A DNA stretch of 64,000 nt from Onchocerca lupi (Eukaryota; Nematoda; Chromadorea; Rhabditida; Onchocercidae): the NCBI GenBank assembly GCA_028564675.1, contig JAOVVO010000004.1:186001-250000 (forward strand). Reading direction: 5' to 3'. The translations under genes and the position numbers were made by a program. Below the pieces are notes generated by a model. That model searched no databases. It had not been told where the DNA came from and saw only the letters and a list, made by a program, of their open reading frames with translations. Below, piece after piece: positions 1 through 14,200 of the stretch (positions are counted from its first letter, which is position 1; each line of letters opens with the position of its first letter).

Positions 1-3000
1 CGGAATGCACGAACACTGGAAGAAATGTATTTGGACTGCAATCATATCAAGGATCTCGATAAGGTTTCTTTTGTTTCCGATAATGTAAATGAAAGTGTAT
101 TTTTAATGTGGAACCTAAACTCGAATACGCTATAAATATTGATCATTCATGCTGAATAATATGTGTCTTATGTATGAGAATGAGTTGAAAAATTGTTTAC
201 AACAATTTTTCGTAATGTTATCATATTCATTTCATGATCAGTGGTACGTTTCCGATCTGTAAAATTAAATTTATTTTTCCTGGCCAACTAATATGATCTT
301 TATTATGCTATATAGTACATTACTTCTTTTTTTTTTGTTTCTTTATCTTTTCTCATTATTAATACAGTGTTAGAAACGAAAGTTAAGGTTATATAGTTTC
401 GTTATCTTACAAGGTCATATTTATTTGTCGCTCATCTACATATAGTCTGGAAATTATACTATGAATTTACAATGAAATGTCAAGGTCGGGCAGTAAATGT
501 GACATTAATTTTGCTTTTCAAAAGACATGAATTTTTTGGTATTTTGGAATTAGTTTTATCTTCTTAACAATTATTGACCAAATCAATATATAGATATTTT
601 TGCAGCCATTATTTCGATGCCGAAAATTGAAAATTCTGAGCTTGAGTGAAAATGAAGTTATTCGTTTGCCTTCCGACATTGCTCATCTTACTTGTTTGGA
701 GGAACTCAATCTTAAAGGCAATGGTAAGTGTCATGACTGAGCCTTTTTAAAAATTTTTGTTGAAGTGAGGAATGAAATGAAAAGAAGTTGTTGAAAAATG
801 AAAAATATTTGAGAAATTCTCTTCCAATTAACCGTTTCCTGTTTCGATAAAATAAAAGATTTTTTGTCTCTCGTTTCTTAAAATTCTTTTTCTTCAGATG
901 TTTCTGATCTTCCGGAAGAAATAAAAAATTGTACTCAATTAAAGATTCTTGATCTCAGCTCGAATCCTATCACAAGGTTAGTAATTTTTTGATTTTTTTT
1001 TTACTCGATTTGATCCAATTCATTGGTGTCAAACACATTCGTTTACTCACATCTACGATACATTCAAATTTTGTGAGAATATGGCAAAGTACAGAGAATT
1101 ACAAGACTCTAAAAATTAATAAACATAAGATAGCAGATTAATCGATAAATTTAAGCTTGTTTTTCACAGTGCTACCAAGATTTGTTAGTTCCTTTTCTAT
1201 CCTTGAAATATAATAAATTCATTTTGCTTAGGCTACCACCAACAATAACTCAATTGACATCGATGACAAGCCTTGGTTTAAATGATATTTCACTCACTCA
1301 AATGCCTCACGATATTGGTCAGTTGCGGAATCTGCGATCCCTGGAAGTTCGTGAAAATTTATTGCGAGCAGTACCTTCATCGATAAGCCAATTAAATCAG
1401 CTGCGAAGGCTAGATCTTGGCCATAATGAACTTGATGATTTGGTTAGTTTTTTAGTTTCTCTAAATTTATCATTTGTCTTCGGTCTGTTAAAGTTGACTT
1501 ATGTTTCTATGCATAATTAAAAAATTATCTCCATTGTTAAATATTTAACAAATTCAAAATTTTTGCTTGAATTCACCTGTTTATTTTGTATCTATTTTGC
1601 TACGTTATTCCTAAACTTCAGATATTATCTGCCAATTTTCTCTGTCATTTTAGCCAAATGAAATAGGTATGTTGGAGAATTTGGAAGAATTATATGTAGA
1701 TCAGAATGATTTGGAAGTTCTCCCCGAATCGATTGTCCAGTGTCGTTCATTAGAGCAGTTAGATGTTTCCGAAAATAAATTAATGGTGTTGCCAGATGAG
1801 ATCGGAGATTTGGAAAAGTTGGATGATCTTACTATTGCTCTAAATTGTTTGCAAGTGCTACCCAGTTCGATTGGCAAGTTTTGCATGTATTTTCTCAGAT
1901 TTCTAAAGATCACTTAAATAGAAAGTTTCTTCCGATTGTTTACTTGTGGCGTTAGTTTTTGAGTTTTTGTGAATCAGTGAGCTCTTATTACTTTTCTATG
2001 TTATTTGATGAAGATTTGATTGCTCGTTTGAATATTATCCATTTACAAGACAAAATCTTGAATATGAGATGACTAATTAAAGGCGTCAAAGAATTAATTT
2101 TTATGAAATTCATAATTTGTTATAGGTAATCATCCGACAGTAATCATTGCGACTACTGTAGCTTTTCCGAGCTTTCCTGCAGGGTACAATGTTGTATTCT
2201 CTTATTACAGGACGCTTGAAAAGGTTGTCGATGTTGAAAGCAGATCGTAACGCAATTACGCAGTTAACGCCAGCAATTGGTAGCTGTTATGCATTAACAG
2301 AAATCTACTTAACTGAAAATTTGCTCACAGTAAGTCACCTCTTCCATTTTTGATGTTTAGAGTTAAAGATAAATTCAGGTTTGATTATCTTATTCGATGA
2401 AAATTGGTCATGATGTCAGTTCCAAATAGTCAAATTTTTTGAATTTAATTTAAAACTAATTAAGCAATAAATTTGACACGAACTTTTTGGGTTTTCTCTG
2501 GAAAAACCGAATAAAACATATTTGGGGGAAATGATAAGTATAATGAATTTTCAGGAAATACCTAGTTCACTGGGTAATTTGAAAAGTTTGCGGACGCTTA
2601 ATTTGGATAAGAATCAGTTGAAAGAACTTCCTCCTACGGTTATTGTTATTATAACTTATGCGCAGAATTGAATTTATTGTCTTGTGCCCTTTCTATCATC
2701 ATGTTTGCTTTTTCTTTTTTGCCAATTATAGAAAATGTTATTTAATAAGAGGATTTTAAAAATTGACTTGACAAACAATCAAATAATGTAGATGAGAACA
2801 CAACCTTATTTCTTCCTTCAGGAATAGTATTTTTAGATAGGTGGTTGTACATCATTGTCAGTTCTTTCACTTCGTGATAATTTACTGGAGCAACTTCCAC
2901 TTGAAATTGGACGACTTGAAAATCTGCGAGTATTGGATGTTTGCAACAATCGTCTGAATTATTTGCCGTTTACAGTAAACGTTCTTTTCAAATTAAGAGC

Positions 3001-3360
3001 TTTATGGCTATCAGAGAATCAGGTAAGGTTCATTGTAATCTTTTTAAATATATGGTCTGAAATCATGCGCTTTGAATTTTTTAAAAATCATCTTTTGTAA
3101 CATTAATTTTCCGAAGATTTTGAATATGATGCCTTTTCGGGATACGATTTTTTAGTCTTTCCATAAAATATGTGTAGATATGTTATTATGTATAAATAAT
3201 ATTTATGACTGAATCCTCTACTTATTTTCGAAAAAAAAACAATTTATTTATCTTATTATTTAGTCTCAAGCAATGTTGAAATTGCAAACAGAGCAGGATC
3301 CAAGGACAGGAATCAAAGTTCTAACATGTTATCTTCTACCGCAAAGCAATTCGCAACCCG
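1..3360 (+). other. let-413: LRR array and LAP-specific region of the Scribble gene
   Basis: Nine exons encode back-to-back 23-residue leucine-rich repeats of the form LxxLxLxxNxLxxLPxxI, for example LRSLEVRENLLRAVPSSI and LEQLDVSENKLMVLPDEI. The last repeats (LSVLSLRDNLLEQLP, LRALWLSENQ) run into the LAP-specific segment ending TCYLLPQ. In this family the LRRs direct the protein to the basolateral membrane. The window opens inside a repeat, so the first repeat or repeats are missing. Confidence 0.93.
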
Positions 3361-5175
3361 GTATTTGAAATTTCCTTATTTTTGATATTTTTTGTTTAGC
3401 TGATAGATCACTTTACCGTTGAAGATTGTTATTTTGCAGTAGAACAAACTCCACCAAACCGTTCGTTCATCGGTGGTCCAAAAGTACATTTTGGTAGCGA
3501 TCTGGAAGAAACGCATGAAGATGAGGAAAATGAAGTCGGACAGTTTTCACGACATGATACTCCTCATCCGAAACCGCATTCCCATGCACCAAAGTTCAAA
3601 AAGCAGTCTATCGATGGGCACATCATTCATCATGATGATGATGTAAGTGGCATATATTGATCTTTTTTATAGCTTACTGGATAGGATACATCTGTATTCT
3701 TCATGAAGAGGTTCTAAGGACTGCTGTCCTTTTGTGAAGATTGCGGAAAGTAAATAATTAAATATCATCTAGCTTAAAATAATTTTTCAGCTGACTAGTG
3801 TAGATGTTTTTGCAAGTTTCTAGGTTAAGAGGGAGCCTGCAAGTTTTAGGGAACTTGAACCGCTTTTTTTCAGGCAGTATAGCAGTACGTTGCTTACAAA
3901 AATCCATCTGAGGTTTGCGCACGCCATTTTCCCTAGCGACAAGTTTTGTTGCTTACTGTTTTTTTTTTTTTTTTTTGCACTGCTAGAGAGCTTTCGTGCC
4001 GTTATGCTTGATGAAATTTATAGGAATTTTTTCCATCTAACGATCTTGCAACATAACGAATGAGTGAATAAATAGGGAATAGTCCAGTAGTGTTATTCTC
4101 ATTTTATGCTGATTTATTATATCACATTTAGAAGATGCGTGCTCAACGGAAATATGATTTATTTACTGATTTCTTTTTTAATGTATCAAAATAGAGTGAG
4201 ACTATATGTATTGCATGGTCGTGGTGTATTATTAACTCAGTTTGTATTTTTACTTATGTTTTGAACTGATAACTTTTGTTCTTTTTTGCAGCATTCCACA
4301 AAACCACCAACACTGACGTTGAATTCTGGCCGGAAGCGTGGCCCTGATGAAGGTTCACCTCGCGCACTGTCTCCGGCAGCACCTTCAGCTTCTCAGATTG
4401 TTTCACTTCGAAGTGCATTGAAGCATCCACCTGTACTACCGTCAGTTGCTAATTTTGATCACAATGTAAGCTTTCATTTTGTTTTCATATTTTACGTTTA
4501 ATTTACTGTTTTGCATTTATAGTAGTAAGCGATGACTTGATGTGTCTGTCATGATTATTTTTGATAATTTTAGATTATTTTTTATGTCATATCCTGTGAG
4601 CTGAATATAGTTTGAAATTTTTCGTGCATTTATTGGAGTTGATTTCAGTAAAATCTGTGTATTACGGTTTGATTTATGCTATTGCGAAATCGTTACAGAA
4701 TTCAGAAATTTGAATTGAAAAATTAATTCATAGTTGCAAGTAATAGTTGTAAATAATTGATTGATCGATATATTTTCGGCCATATTATTGAAAATTTTTT
4801 TGTTTTATTACTTTAGCAAAGACTGTCATATATACATATATCGAATTTTTTTTTAACTGAAATTGGAGCAAGGATAAGACTCCAAGTTTGACAATGTGTT
4901 CTGAAATTGACATCTCGTTAGAAAGTTTCGGGTATAAAGTTGCGTAGTTCTTTCAGTAAGATGACATTATTGATAAGTGTTCTTAAATTAGAAGGAAGTG
5001 ATAGAAAATGCCTATTGCTTACGTTGGAAGTTGTAAATATTGGGGTACACAGTTGAAACGATCAATGCACCAAGTATGCCAAATCAACTTTTATAATTAG
5101 TTTTGATGAAGCGCGGTGGAAATTATTTATGTTGATGCTGTTGATTTCGGCCTTTTGATTTGTTGAGGCTCTTGC

Positions 5176-5207
<32 letters not shown>

Positions 5208-8200
5208 CAGAGATTGGTAATGATGATTTTTTTCCCTTTTCTCTTTTACATCTTTTTGTATTTGGATCTTTTAGTTTGTCAAAAAATTGTTTGAAAATGT
5301 TCAGTGAGCATAAGTAATGCATGGACTTTCTTATGTCTATTTTTTTGTGACTTTCCACTTGATTTTTTGATTTCCAAATTTTAAACGAATCATCTCTAAA
5401 GAGTGTGATCAATTATACCTTTATTTTGTGTGAAAGTCAGATAGTTTGCGAACACTCCTTATTACCATCAGGTGTGTTCGCAGTCCTTCTGAGTTTGACG
5501 CAAATTAAACCAAAGTCTTTTTTTTTTTCGAAAGAAAGTCGAGGTATTTTTGAAAGAATACCGGACTGGATCAATTATTCATTAATTTATGAAGTACAAG
5601 GAAAAAAACTTTTTGTTTTCAGTAGGCAAGTTCTGTGTTTATCAGTTATCGGAAACTTCATAAAACAAAATTCCTTTCCGATAATTTTTTTTTCTGTACT
5701 GATATGAAATTAACAATTTTATATTACTGGGTTTTATGTCTTTGAAAGTTTCTTTTTGGAATAGTAAACAATTTATCTTAATGAAAACTTTACTAAAATT
5801 TCGAAAATTATTTGAGGATTCAAATTCGTAGTGGGAAAACGCACTTATCTTGGCATATTCTTTTTTTTTTCTGCTTTTATGCTGTAAGTGTTGTTATTCC
5901 AATTTATTTAATTTCAAACATCATTTATAGATCGACCGCATAGTAGATCAGAGACAAAAATTATCACCAGGTATTGAAATATTGAATGTAAAAATTCATC
6001 GTGATATAAATGGAGGGCTCGGCTTATCCATTGCTGGTGGTTTAGAATCAACACCTTATAAGGTTAGTTTGAAAAAAATTATGGCTTATAAAAATTTTTG
6101 CTCTAAATGGCGCATCTAGTTTTTAATATGTTTTAGAGATTATTCCATATGATTTCAGGATGATGATACTGGTTTATTTGTCTCGAAACTTACTGATGGT
6201 GGCCCAGCAATGATTGCCGGATTAAGAGTGGGCGACAAATTGCTTCGTGTTAATAAAACAGATGTAGTCAATGTGCGCCATCAGGCATGTTTTTTATTTT
6301 TCAGTCATGTTTGCAGAACTTAGGGATATTAAAACCAAGCAGTTTTTTATCCTATTATATTTGATCATAATAGTTCGAAACATGAAATAATGTGTTTTTT
6401 GAATTTCACTGACCAGTTTCCTCTATATTTGGATTCAGGTAGCAGTAACATCAATGCAGGATGCTCGAGATGTTGTAGAGTTGACAATTTTGCGTGATTC
6501 ACGTGAAACTCCGTCTTCCTATATTACCTGCAGCGGCTATACTGTGCGTAATTTCGATTTCGAAGTCTTTTGCTTTCCTCATTTGAAGTTTTCTTTTCTA
6601 CTGTTCGTTTTGGTGTATTTAAATGGTGAATTGGATAAAATATAAATATCATTTCAGAATTCTCCAAATCAGAGTATCGATAATTCATTAATTTCGGAAT
6701 CAGTTGAAGCATCATCATCATCAATTATAAAGGAGACGATTTCAACAACGATTCGACGCGATATGAATGGTTCGCCAGGATTTAGTGTTGCAGGTGGTAC
6801 AGGTGATATAATTATGATATCATCTATCGCTTCTGGAGGTGCAGCTGAAAGAGATGGCAAGTTGCGCGTTGGTGATCGCGTACTTTCGGTAATGATATCT
6901 TTCGAAAATTTCTGAAAAATTTTCAGACGAATTTTTATATTTCCATGGACAAATACACATTGCAAGACTTGCATACTTTGTATATTTCAATTTTTTAGCT
7001 GTATTTTATTTTAAAAAAATATTTTAAAACTGTATTTTAATTTAGTTCCATTCATTCATATATAATTCAGATAAATGGCACAAATATGAGAGGTGCGCGA
7101 CATGACCAAGCAGTGGCATTATTGACCGGACATAGTGGAAGTGATATTTATTTAGTGGTGCAGAGAGATCGTGGGAATCAAAATGTTAATCTGGCATCTT
7201 CTTCACTGAGGTGATTGTTTTCTGGGAAATATATATTTCATGCTTAATTTAATTAACTTCTAATTGCTTCCTGACAAATACATACTTAGTATTGATCTGA
7301 CTTCTAAGTTTTTATTTTATGAAGTGAACATGAAATCGTAAATCATATTGAAATCGTACTATCGCATAAAATCGTATTTAAGTTTATCGTCAACAAAAAC
7401 ACACACAGTTGAACGAATATCGCCAATAAAGAAGTACGGTTTCGGTGATCCTTCTTGGGATGGTAAAACTGAAGTTCGTTATTAAATTATTTCAAATAAC
7501 TTATATAATATGTCTGTTTTTATGCTTGAAGAAATTTTAGTCTGCTCTCTTTTTTGTTCATAAAGGTTGAGTCAAATTGACTATAAATGAACATTAGAGA
7601 AAGCAAGTTTTACCCAAAGTACTGTTTGTAGTTTCATTTATTGTAAGAAAGGAGTTCTGTTTTCTCATGACTATGTTAATTTCTTAGTGTAATTGAAGCA
7701 GTAAATCCATTGAGGAAATATAGCAAACAAGTTAAGAAACAGTGAGAGAACATTAGCATTGACTACCCGTCGAAATCGGTCTCATTCCTGTGAGTTTTTT
7801 TTTTTTTTTTTCAGAGAAATGAAATAATTTTTCAGGAAGTAGAACTTGTACGTGACAGTCACTCATTGGGCTTATCAATTGTTGGTGGCAGTGACCATTC
7901 TTCGCATCCATTTGGTATCAATGCACCTGGCGTATTTATTTCAAAAATAACACAGAATTCACCCGCAGGTCGTTCACAAAGGTTGCGTATTGGCGACAGG
8001 ATATTATCAGTGAACAATATTAATATCCGTGCAGCGAAACATCAAACAGCAGTTGAGGTATTTAATCACAGATGGTATATTCTGTTATATTATGGAATCG
8101 TTCGTTATTATAATTTTTTCTATCATTTATCTTTAAAAATTAATACATTGTTCATCAGCCATGATGATAAAGATTTTTCACTATTTCAGTGATTATAGTA

Positions 8201-11200
8201 ACAGGAATGTAATTTTGGCAGTGATAATTATATTAACTTCCAAACAACTTAAACCTTTAGCAAAGGTTTGGTATCTCATTTACAGACAATAAAATATCTC
8301 TTTAATTTTATTTTCATTTAATTTCTATATTTTAGGCCCTGAAACAAAGCGACAGGACAGTACGTTTGTTAGTTATTCATGAGCCACAACCACCAGGTTT
8401 AAGAGAAGTGACAATCAAGCGAAACGTTGGCGAACCACTGGGATTAAATATTTGTGGCGGTATCGGTAGTCCACCTGCAAATCCTCTTGATAAAACTGAT
8501 GAAGGTATCTTCATCGAAAAGGTTCGTTTAACCTGTGAGAAAGCACAAATATGTGATAAAGCTAGAAATGAAGATAGAATACTGATTGGATATAAAACTT
8601 GTATTTAAAAAATCATTTTTGCAAATGCCTTATAAATTGATGTTCTGTTTTTAGGTAGAACGAAGTGGTCCTGCTTCTACATCATCATTAACGGTAGGAA
8701 CTCGCATTCTGGAGGTTAACGATGAGTCTCTACTGGGATGCTCACAAGAAGAAGCAGCTCGTATTTTACGTCAGTCAGGATCTACTGTACGGCTATTAGT
8801 GTGTGATGCTTTCTGTGTTTCTTCTTCTACTGTAAGTTTTATCTTTTAGCCTTAATTGTAGAAGAAATAATAAATCCATGAAATTTTTTAATGTTTAAGC
8901 GTTAATTTTAAGTATTGAACATTAGTAATTTGAACACGTCATAGTATCCTTTTTTTTTTTTTTTTTCAATTTTTCATTTTTTTGCTTTTACTGTAATAAA
9001 TTTCCCATCTTTTTAAAGCAAATATTAAACATGATTTTATTAAAAATGATTTTTGATTCAAAGCATTCTTAAAACAGTTATTTTCTTGTCTTTCTTTCTC
9101 TTATTTTTCTCTTCAATTTTCCAAAAAATATTTTCAAACCATAAATTTGATTTTTTCTTGCAGGTGTCTCCTTCGTTCATAGGTCAGGCTAGTAATGAGA
9201 CGCAAGCTGTAGCCGGTGAAACTACCATTTCCGATACTTTAAATGCTGATATTCAAGTCCCAGTAAACAGCTCCTTACCACAATCATTCAAACCACCGCC
9301 ACCAGACACTGGAGCTTCCGAAACAATCAGAACTCTAGCTTCCATTTCGGCTGATACTCCTTTGGCTGCTTCTTCTCCAATTCCACCTATTTCTTTATCT
9401 TCTGCTGTGGTTAATATTCTTCTAATTCATCCATTAATTTTTTCAACTTTAAATATCGAAATATCTGTTAGTAGCATGAGCAAATAGATCAAATGTTGAT
9501 CAGAAATGGAATGCATTGTTAATAGATGTTAATTCAACAGGTTATCAGTATTGGCAATAGTTCAAAAATTTCTCAAGTTTTTTTCATTTAAAAGTTCACA
9601 CAGTAATGAAAAAAGTGTAAAATCGAAGAAGAAAGGCAACAACTAAAGAATTATTTGCAAATGTGGATTGATATCATTCAATAAAATTAAATAATATGCA
9701 ATTAATTGAATTTTTTTCTTTTAAATTTGGGATCAGTTTTTTTTTTTTTTTTTTTTTTAAATCTGTTCGAACAGTCGCACTGTTTGAGAAAAATGAAAGC
9801 AAAAAAAAAAAAGAATATCTAAAAAGCCTAGAGAATTTAAAAAATTTTTGACAAGATAGGAAAGAGATTTCGCGCATCCTTCAAATCACCAATAGACAGC
9901 TCCATGATTTTCCAGTTAAATAGTTTTGATAAAAGTACTGTTCATCTAGTTATCCACTGTGAATGTCTAGGAAGCAACCTTCATTTGTGCTGAGTTCATT
10001 GTTCATAGAAGTTTTCGTTTTGTAATTGTTATATTCCGTTGCAGACTATATTGAGATGAAATGCAATTCTTTACACATTGATTTGAAGCATATTTGTCAC
10101 ATTAATTCAATTTTTACTTTTTATTTTCACTTACAAATATTGGATAAAATTAATACTACAAGTCTATCATGTATTTTGATTCATTCTGGATTTTTAGGCA
10201 CCTTCATCAACATCAAGTTTACCACAACCGTTATCTCCATTTTCGTCGTCGAATACGACTACATTTTCGACGTCAAGCCTTCGTCCTGTAGTACCTCCTC
10301 CGATCGCACCGAAGCCGAGAATCATTCCAAACCAGGTAATAAAAATGATTTCTATTTCATTTTTTTCTTTTTTTTTTTATTAGAACATCTATAATTTTTC
10401 TTCGGCTATAGGATTTTCTGATTTTCACAGTGCTTTTGCCATTTAATCTAGAATAGAATCCGTCCAGTCTACAATGGAATCCAAATTTTTACACAGATAC
10501 TAGATTTAATACAATCATCCAAATTCGCTGTTCTCTTGTGCTGATGTTCCTTGCTTATGATTTTTTTTTTTTTTTTTTTTTTTGCCGTAATTCAAAAATG
10601 GCTTTTCCTGTTTTCGAACGTTTGCTTTCTTATATGCATTCCGGCTTTTTTTCCTTTTTTTTGTTCAATTTTAATTTCGTTCCCTAGTTCATTTTACTAG
10701 AATTTTCAAATTTCTTCTAACATTTTCAAGGCTTTAATCTCAGATTTTTTGTTTCGTTTTCAAACTTTTTTAAAACTAAACTTTGTAATTAATGGTGGAT
10801 TGAATGCTCATTGCTTCTTATTTTTTCGCTTCCCTGTTTATATTTTTCAGTATATATTATTTATGAAAATACATATATGCATATGCGGATATAAATATAT
10901 GTGTATATATGGATCTATTGATAGATATTAACATTATTACTAATATTCTTAACAAATCAGAATTGCAGTTTACAATATCTCTCACAAATGGTGATAATTG
11001 TACCAAAATTAACCAGAAGCAGCAGAATCATAACATTCTGATTTTTAGTTTTGCTATTTCTGGTAAACGGTATTTTTTTAAATAAAATATTGATTCTGCT
11101 CTCATGCAGGATGAAAATAACTTCGGTCGACTGTTTTTGACAACTAGGCTAGCATAGCTTCAAGCCATTTAGTTTATATTTAAATTTGTTGAATTTTTTT

Positions 11201-14200
11201 AAAGTTGACGTTTGCCTTCAAGTATATCTTTATAAATCTATTGGGAGATAGACTAGATAATTACTATAGATTAGTACAAGACAGTTTGTTTAGTCCTGCA
11301 CCGCTTACTTTTTTTGTCAAGCATTTTTCTGCTTGAAGAATATATCATCATTTCTATTAGTGATTAGATAAGTCTTAATATATTTTAAAAAATATGTAAT
11401 TTACTTTCCTGAATTTTGGTAGAACTTAAATATATTTTTTCGTAGAATGGTAATACAGTTGGTGCATCTTTACCGCTGACTCCTTTTGATGAACAATTTG
11501 AAAAACAAAAAGAACGCACAATTTCATCAGCTCAGGTCGTTTTTTTTTTTTTTTTTTTTTTTTTTTTTCTGAAGAATTTTGTTATATTTATCATATTTTT
11601 TCAAATTCCTGGCAATGAAAGTAAAAGAATTTTTTATGGGTGTCTTACATGTCTCCTAAATCATTTAAATCGTTGCTTTTGAAATATGAGTTTTGTAGAA
11701 GGGATTTTTTAAGGCAGAAATGAGATATTTTGCTGTATCAAATTTTGAAACAATAAATCGATGAACAGCTTTATTCTGTCTAAAATGTTTCGAAATTTAA
11801 TTGATAAAACTGAAATCGAATAAAGAGAAAAATCATCCTTTTTCAGTCCTCATCTCCATCCACGTCATCTTGGTCATCGATTCCGAATCCCGAGCGGTTA
11901 GCGTTTTCGTCGAAATTAGAAAAATTCGAGCGCGAAATTGAAATTAAAAGACCAGATGCTAACCCCACGACAAAATCCACCCTTCCTCCCGGTTAGCACT
12001 TTTAAATAAGATTTTTTTTCTTCGTTTTTAAAATGCACTTTGTTGTTTCCCACTGTTAACGCATAATAGATTACGAAATGCATTAATAGAGCTTGAATCA
12101 CTAATATAAATTCAACTCTTCCAATTAATAGCATGATTTTTCTATTGCTTGTTGCTTGAAATTTTTTTTTTTGCTTAAGAGCTTTGCATGCTGTGTGAGG
12201 TTATTTTTGAGTAAAGTCGAGAACTTCACCTTCCAGACTGCTAATTTTTGAATAGATGGAAAGAATCAATTATGATTTGATTGACAGAGTGGAAAAAAAG
12301 CATGGCACTATCTAATATATGTATAATGTTTTTTGAATTTATGATTCGTCGCTTGCTCTTGTTCCTAAAATTACCATTCACGTAATGCGGTTTTGGAGTA
12401 AAAAAAAATTGGAAAAATTATTTGATATTCAGTACTTCAGGAATCCCACTCTTAAAAAAATCAAGAAGAAGCTGTAAACTTGTAAGAGAAACGGAAATAT
12501 TAAGAAGTAGAACAAAGTTGATAGTGAATGTAATTTTGAAATTGGAAAGCTTATTCTCAACGGTAGATATAGATTTTAGATTATTTGCGGTTTATAAATC
12601 AGATTAAATTCGATTCATAAACCGCAGGTAATTTAAAATAAGCAAAACTATTTTTCAATTCATTTGGCAAAGTTTCAGTTGAAAAATAATTTTTTTTAAA
12701 ATATTGCCTAGTAAATTCCACTTTCTTTTAAATTTTTAGAAAATATTAGAAAAATTTCAGTCCTACAGGATGCCTGCGTGTAATGTAAAACGATCATGGC
12801 CATCAACTTATATTACTGTGGTATCCATTGGAATACTGCTTCTGTAATTTATTTTTGATATTATAATTTTTGCTTATTTGCAGTCATATTCACTTATCTC
12901 TTCATGGTTTTTGTTATTGTTTTAACTACCTGCAGTTTTAAGTCTGAAAATATTTTAAAAATCTATATAAATACTTCCCAAAAAAATTTCCTCAAATATA
13001 TTCGTCATTCAGCAAATTATAATATAAAATTTGAAAGAATTAACTATTTCGTAAGGAATTTTATTAGGTTTTTGAACAAATTTAAAAATTTGTTTTTCGG
13101 AAACATAGCAAGACAGTTTGACTGAATGAAATTCAATTGATTCATTAGGTATTCGAAGAGTTGAGATATAAAACGATTCATTACTTTCATACCTGCTTTC
13201 TAAGAATAGGCTGCTTTCTCTTCCATTCATTGATCTTTTTTGTGTTTATAATTTCATATCTCTATGTAGATTTTCTGAACTTCCGTTGTCCGCAGCTAAG
13301 TTTGAGTGTTAAAACTTTTCTTAATTTCTTTTATTTGATAATTGCAGATAAGTCATTTGATTTTAAACTTGTAATTACATAACCGAAACAATCACTTTAC
13401 TTTCATTCCATCAGTTTCCAAATATTTTACATAGTGATTAAATATACATATATAGATTTTAAATGGCAAATACATTTATAAATTCTTATCGTTGCATGTA
13501 ACTTGTTTTCTAATTTTTATTGTAATTTTCAAGTCTTGTATTCCTTCAAGTAGTATTTTTTGGTCAAGTTTTACTAAAATTTAGACATTTGAATGATTCT
13601 TGCTGTCTAATTTTTTTTTTCTTTTTTGAATCTTTTCCTGAAGTGATTTAGAATTATAAGCTCTTTGTACATCGAACTTTACGCTTACTGACTTTTTAAT
13701 GATGGTTTTAAACGTAATTATCATTAAATTACTGTAGGTGGGAGATAGAAGCACGACGGAATTTAATGTTGGGAACGGAAAAAATTCCTCGGCTTGGAAT
13801 TTTCAGAATTTGCATGGTAATTATTGAATTGCTATCATTTTAATGAAAGATTTAGATTCAAATAGTAAATAATTAAAAATAAAGATTGTCATGCTCCAGC
13901 ATTCACTTCCACTAATGTTTGCATGATTTTGATTTAGCTTGTTATTGTTATCATTTTGTTCGTCCTCTTTTCAATCGTTCTAGAATTTTGTCATTTTAAT
14001 AACCTATTGAATGCATTACAACATTCTTGCTTCTTTGATATTACCACATTGTTATTGTTTTTGTGATCATATTGGAATGCTTCATGATTGTTATCAAATT
14101 TTCTGTCCAGTTAAGGTAAAATTTTCTATTCTTTTAATTTTTTATTTTACAATTCTTGATTAAAGTAATTGTTGAACTAATTACAAAGATAGAAGGGAAC

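Noticed and set aside
5062..5412. Minus-strand 116-codon ORF
   Set aside because: Lies in a large Scribble intron and depends on a T tract read as a Lys run; no family or splice support.
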